From assembly GCA_963765875.1 (NCBI GenBank), contig CAVXYK010000001.1, forward strand, positions 1 through 64,000: 64,000 nucleotides of DNA, written 5' to 3'. Shown here one piece after another: positions 62,249 to 64,000 of this stretch. A program made the position numbers and the translations under genes. Each line of letters starts with the position of its first letter. Position 1 is the stretch's first letter. A model generated the notes under the pieces. That model did not search any database, was not told the origin of the DNA, and worked only from the letters and a program-made list of their open reading frames with translations. This stretch comes from JAWKOK01 sp963765875 (GTDB lineage: Bacteria; Chloroflexota; Anaerolineae; Caldilineales; Caldilineaceae).

Positions 62249-62480
62249 CGTTCGTAACCTCACTATGTTGAAAATATCTCTACAGAAACTGCTGGGATAT
62301 TGCTTCGTGAACAGATATTACTACAGTTTCAATTGTTTGTCAAGGTTTTGTTTTGAATTTGGTCATCACTTGTTCATGGTTGTGAAATCCTGTCCCTAAG
62401 TGGGACTCTTTGGATGGTTCGAAATACTGCAAGGACTTGCGTAACAAAGCGAGTGCGTATACGCTGATTACTGGGTGCCC

Positions 62481-62501
62481 GTACCGGGAACTTCCCGGTA
62501 C
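62481..62501. repeat. short palindrome GTACCGGGAA-C-TTCCCGGTAC
   Basis: Perfect 10-bp arms around one C. It resembles the core of the GTGCCGGGGAC repeats at 41907 and 54731, shortened, and lies in the 315-base divergent gap (62264-62578) between the Crp-type gene and the CIA30 gene. The rest of the gap is AT-rich and shows no clear promoter pair. Confidence 0.55.
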
Positions 62502-62578
62502 TTTCTTGTGATGCACTGGCGTCTGAACCAACGATCCCCGTCGAGATTCCTGCCGGGACCACAGTTGAGGGGCAGAAA

Positions 62579-63073
62579 ATGAAAACGCTCTACCGATTTG
62601 ACTCCGCTGATGCCGCCGACCGCTGGGCTATTGTCAACGATGATGTGATGGGGGGTGTCTCTCAGTCAGGCTTAGGACTGAGCGAGGACGATACATTGCT
62701 CTTTGCCGGTACCGTATCGTTGGAGAACAATGGCGGTTTCGCCTCAATACGATCTTCATCTGAGATGAATGGGCTCAAGGATATGATCGGCATCCGTTTG
62801 TCAGTACGGGGAGACGGCAAGCTCTACCGTTTCCGACTCTACAGCGCCGACAGTCGCGGTGTTGCATACGAGGCGGCCTTCCAGACGACTGTCCATGAGT
62901 GGCAACTGATCGATCTGCCGTTTTCGGAGTTTGAACCAACGATTAGAGGACGTTTGCTCACCGAGTTGGGCACGATCGATCCAGCGACGATTGAGGCTGT
63001 GGGGTTCATCGTGAAGGACAATCAGGTCGGCGACTTTCTGCTTGAGGTGGCGTCGATTGAAGCCTACTGCTAA
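62579..63073 (+). CDS. CIA30 family protein (complex I intermediate-associated 30-like)
   Basis: 164 residues, ATG 62579, SD GAGGGG. LYRFDSADAADRWAIVNDDVMGGVSQS, FAGTVSLENNGGFASIRS, GIRLSVRGDGKLYRFRLYS, WQLIDLPFSEFEPTIRGR, TIEAVGFIVKDNQVGDFLLEVASIEAY: the CBM-like jelly roll of the CIA30/NDUFAF1 family. Bacterial members are of uncertain function, often carbohydrate-binding-like. No signal peptide. The 278 bases after it hold no gene. Confidence 0.87.
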   Translation: MKTLYRFDSADAADRWAIVNDDVMGGVSQSGLGLSEDDTLLFAGTVSLENNGGFASIRSSSEMNGLKDMIGIRLSVRGDGKLYRFRLYSADSRGVAYEAAFQTTVHEWQLIDLPFSEFEPTIRGRLLTELGTIDPATIEAVGFIVKDNQVGDFLLEVASIEAYC

Positions 63074-63351
63074 TGCATTCCATGCAGGCCAGTAGACAAA
63101 GAGGGTGACCTGATGACCGACAGGACGCCCAACCCAAGATAAACAATGAGAGATTCGGTTGTCATTGACCACGGTCACACTGGACCAGCTGTTTCATTTT
63201 ACTGCGCAAGACAGAGCAACGATGATCGACTATAATGCCGGATGGGCCAACGGAGACCCGCAAGCTGGGTAAAGGTCACCAGTCGACCATCTGTCTTGTA
63301 TTGACTGACAGAATCAGTCGGTACTTTTTCTCTGGAAAGCGCACAGCCGTC

Positions 63352-64000
63352 ATGAAATCTCATCCCGCCGACGCACTTCGCCGGCGCAGTCATGCCTCAA
63401 ACCAGCCCGATCAATCAGCCGACAGGCAAGATTCTGACAGTGTCAAGGCTGCCGATGGTCCAGCCCTGGCTCGCGCAGACGCGCAACGGATTCTCTACGC
63501 GTTGATGCTGCCGGCGCTGCTCATGCCGCTGGCCTCATCCATGTCGCGCGTCGCACTGCCTATCATTCGCGATGAGTTTGTCATTTCTGCCGATATGACG
63601 GCCTGGGTCGCGACCTCGTTCACCTTGCCGTTCATGATCTTGATGCCGGTCTACGGTCGGCTCAGCGATGGTGTGGGCCGTCGCCGTCTGATTCTGGCCG
63701 GTATCACGCTCTTCTCCATCGGAACGCTGGTCACGATCTTCGCCACCGATCTGCCTTGGCTGATGGTCGGGCGGTCCATTCAGGGGATTGGCGTCAGCGG
63801 CATGATGCCGCTGGGCATGGCCCTGCTCTCATACATCTTTTCGCCCGATGAGCGGGGCAGGGCATTGGGTACCTGGAGTTCGGTCGGCCCCACGACTGCG
63901 TTTGTCGGACCGTTGATCGCCGGCTTTCTGGCCCAGGGGTGGGGCTGGCGTGCGACCTTCGTACCGCCGCTGATCTTTGGTGTGCTGGCCTTTGTTGCCG
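63352..64000 (+). CDS. MFS drug:H+ antiporter (DHA type), 5' part (runs off the window)
   Basis: Begins ATG 63352 and stays open to the last base (216 codons seen). About 45 polar residues, then the first helices: ILYALMLPALLMPLASSM, VALPIIRDEFVISADMTAWVATSFTLPFMILMPVYGRLSDGVGRRRLILAG with MFS motif A (GRLSDGVGRRR), and GRSIQGIGVSGMMPLGMALLSYIFSPDERGRALG with the motif-C-like region following. The length and the 14-helix subclass cannot be judged. Weak SD, so the start could be slightly different. Confidence 0.85.
   Translation, partial: MKSHPADALRRRSHASNQPDQSADRQDSDSVKAADGPALARADAQRILYALMLPALLMPLASSMSRVALPIIRDEFVISADMTAWVATSFTLPFMILMPVYGRLSDGVGRRRLILAGITLFSIGTLVTIFATDLPWLMVGRSIQGIGVSGMMPLGMALLSYIFSPDERGRALGTWSSVGPTTAFVGPLIAGFLAQGWGWRATFVPPLIFGVLAFVA

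Overview
The window looks like chromosomal DNA of a Chloroflexota bacterium (Anaerolineae/Caldilineae type), probably a heterotroph. This is inferred from gene content: twin-arginine/lipobox sugar-binding lipoproteins, paired URO-D family proteins in a sugar cluster, a DnaQ-DinG helicase, a DHH-CBS-CCA transferase fusion, a holin-phosphodiesterase fusion, a sortase with an LPxTG protein, and long Chloroflexota-like dispersed palindromes. No 16S or other definitive marker is present.

Layout. 0-14.6 kb: an accessory catabolic region. It holds a sulfatase C-terminus, a DUF1214 remnant, a BASS symporter, a META/SH3 lipoprotein, a GH117-like 3,6-anhydro-galactosidase candidate, two URO-D family proteins, a complete carbohydrate ABC transporter (binding protein plus two permeases), a small lipoprotein, a phytanoyl-CoA-dioxygenase-like oxygenase and an AraC regulator. 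I read this as uptake and processing of an algal-type sulfated galactan or related sugar. 14.6-27.3 kb: a decayed AbrB/PIN toxin-antitoxin pair, a PMT-like membrane glycosyltransferase, RecJ overlapping a Cas4/AddB-like Fe-S nuclease, an HTH-citrate synthase fusion divergent from a second citrate synthase, and a ResB-like/uridine kinase/GT4 run. 27.3-43.5 kb: DinG, two GT2 enzymes, an M14 carboxypeptidase, SufE, a lipoprotein, a HerA-like ATPase, dTDP-4-dehydrorhamnose reductase, Pcm and a YheT-like hydrolase. 43.5-52.6 kb: LMW phosphatase, the DHH-CBS-CCA fusion, the holin-phosphodiesterase, small membrane proteins, ferredoxin-NADP reductase, and a DsbA/FrnE protein with an in-frame TGA at its first active-site cysteine. 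52.6-64 kb: tRNA-Arg(TCT), gcvT-gcvH, an orphan binding protein, glcDEF, sortase plus LPxTG fasciclin protein, a Crp-type HTH protein, CIA30 and the start of an MFS exporter.

Two features cut across the window. First, at least fifteen conserved genes are interrupted by single-base frame breaks, clustered at 12.3-18.4, 21.5-26.6, 43.7-45.9 and 52.2 kb. This fits residual indel error in a long-read or low-coverage assembly better than real pseudogenisation, so composite coordinates are given. Second, the intergenic DNA carries three palindromic repeat families: a MITE-like element with CCACAGAT motifs, an ATCCACGAAGG hairpin, and a GTGCCGGGGAC REP-like hairpin. There is also one unusually structured 230-bp element at 4450-4680. 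No CRISPR array, rRNA or intact transposase was seen.
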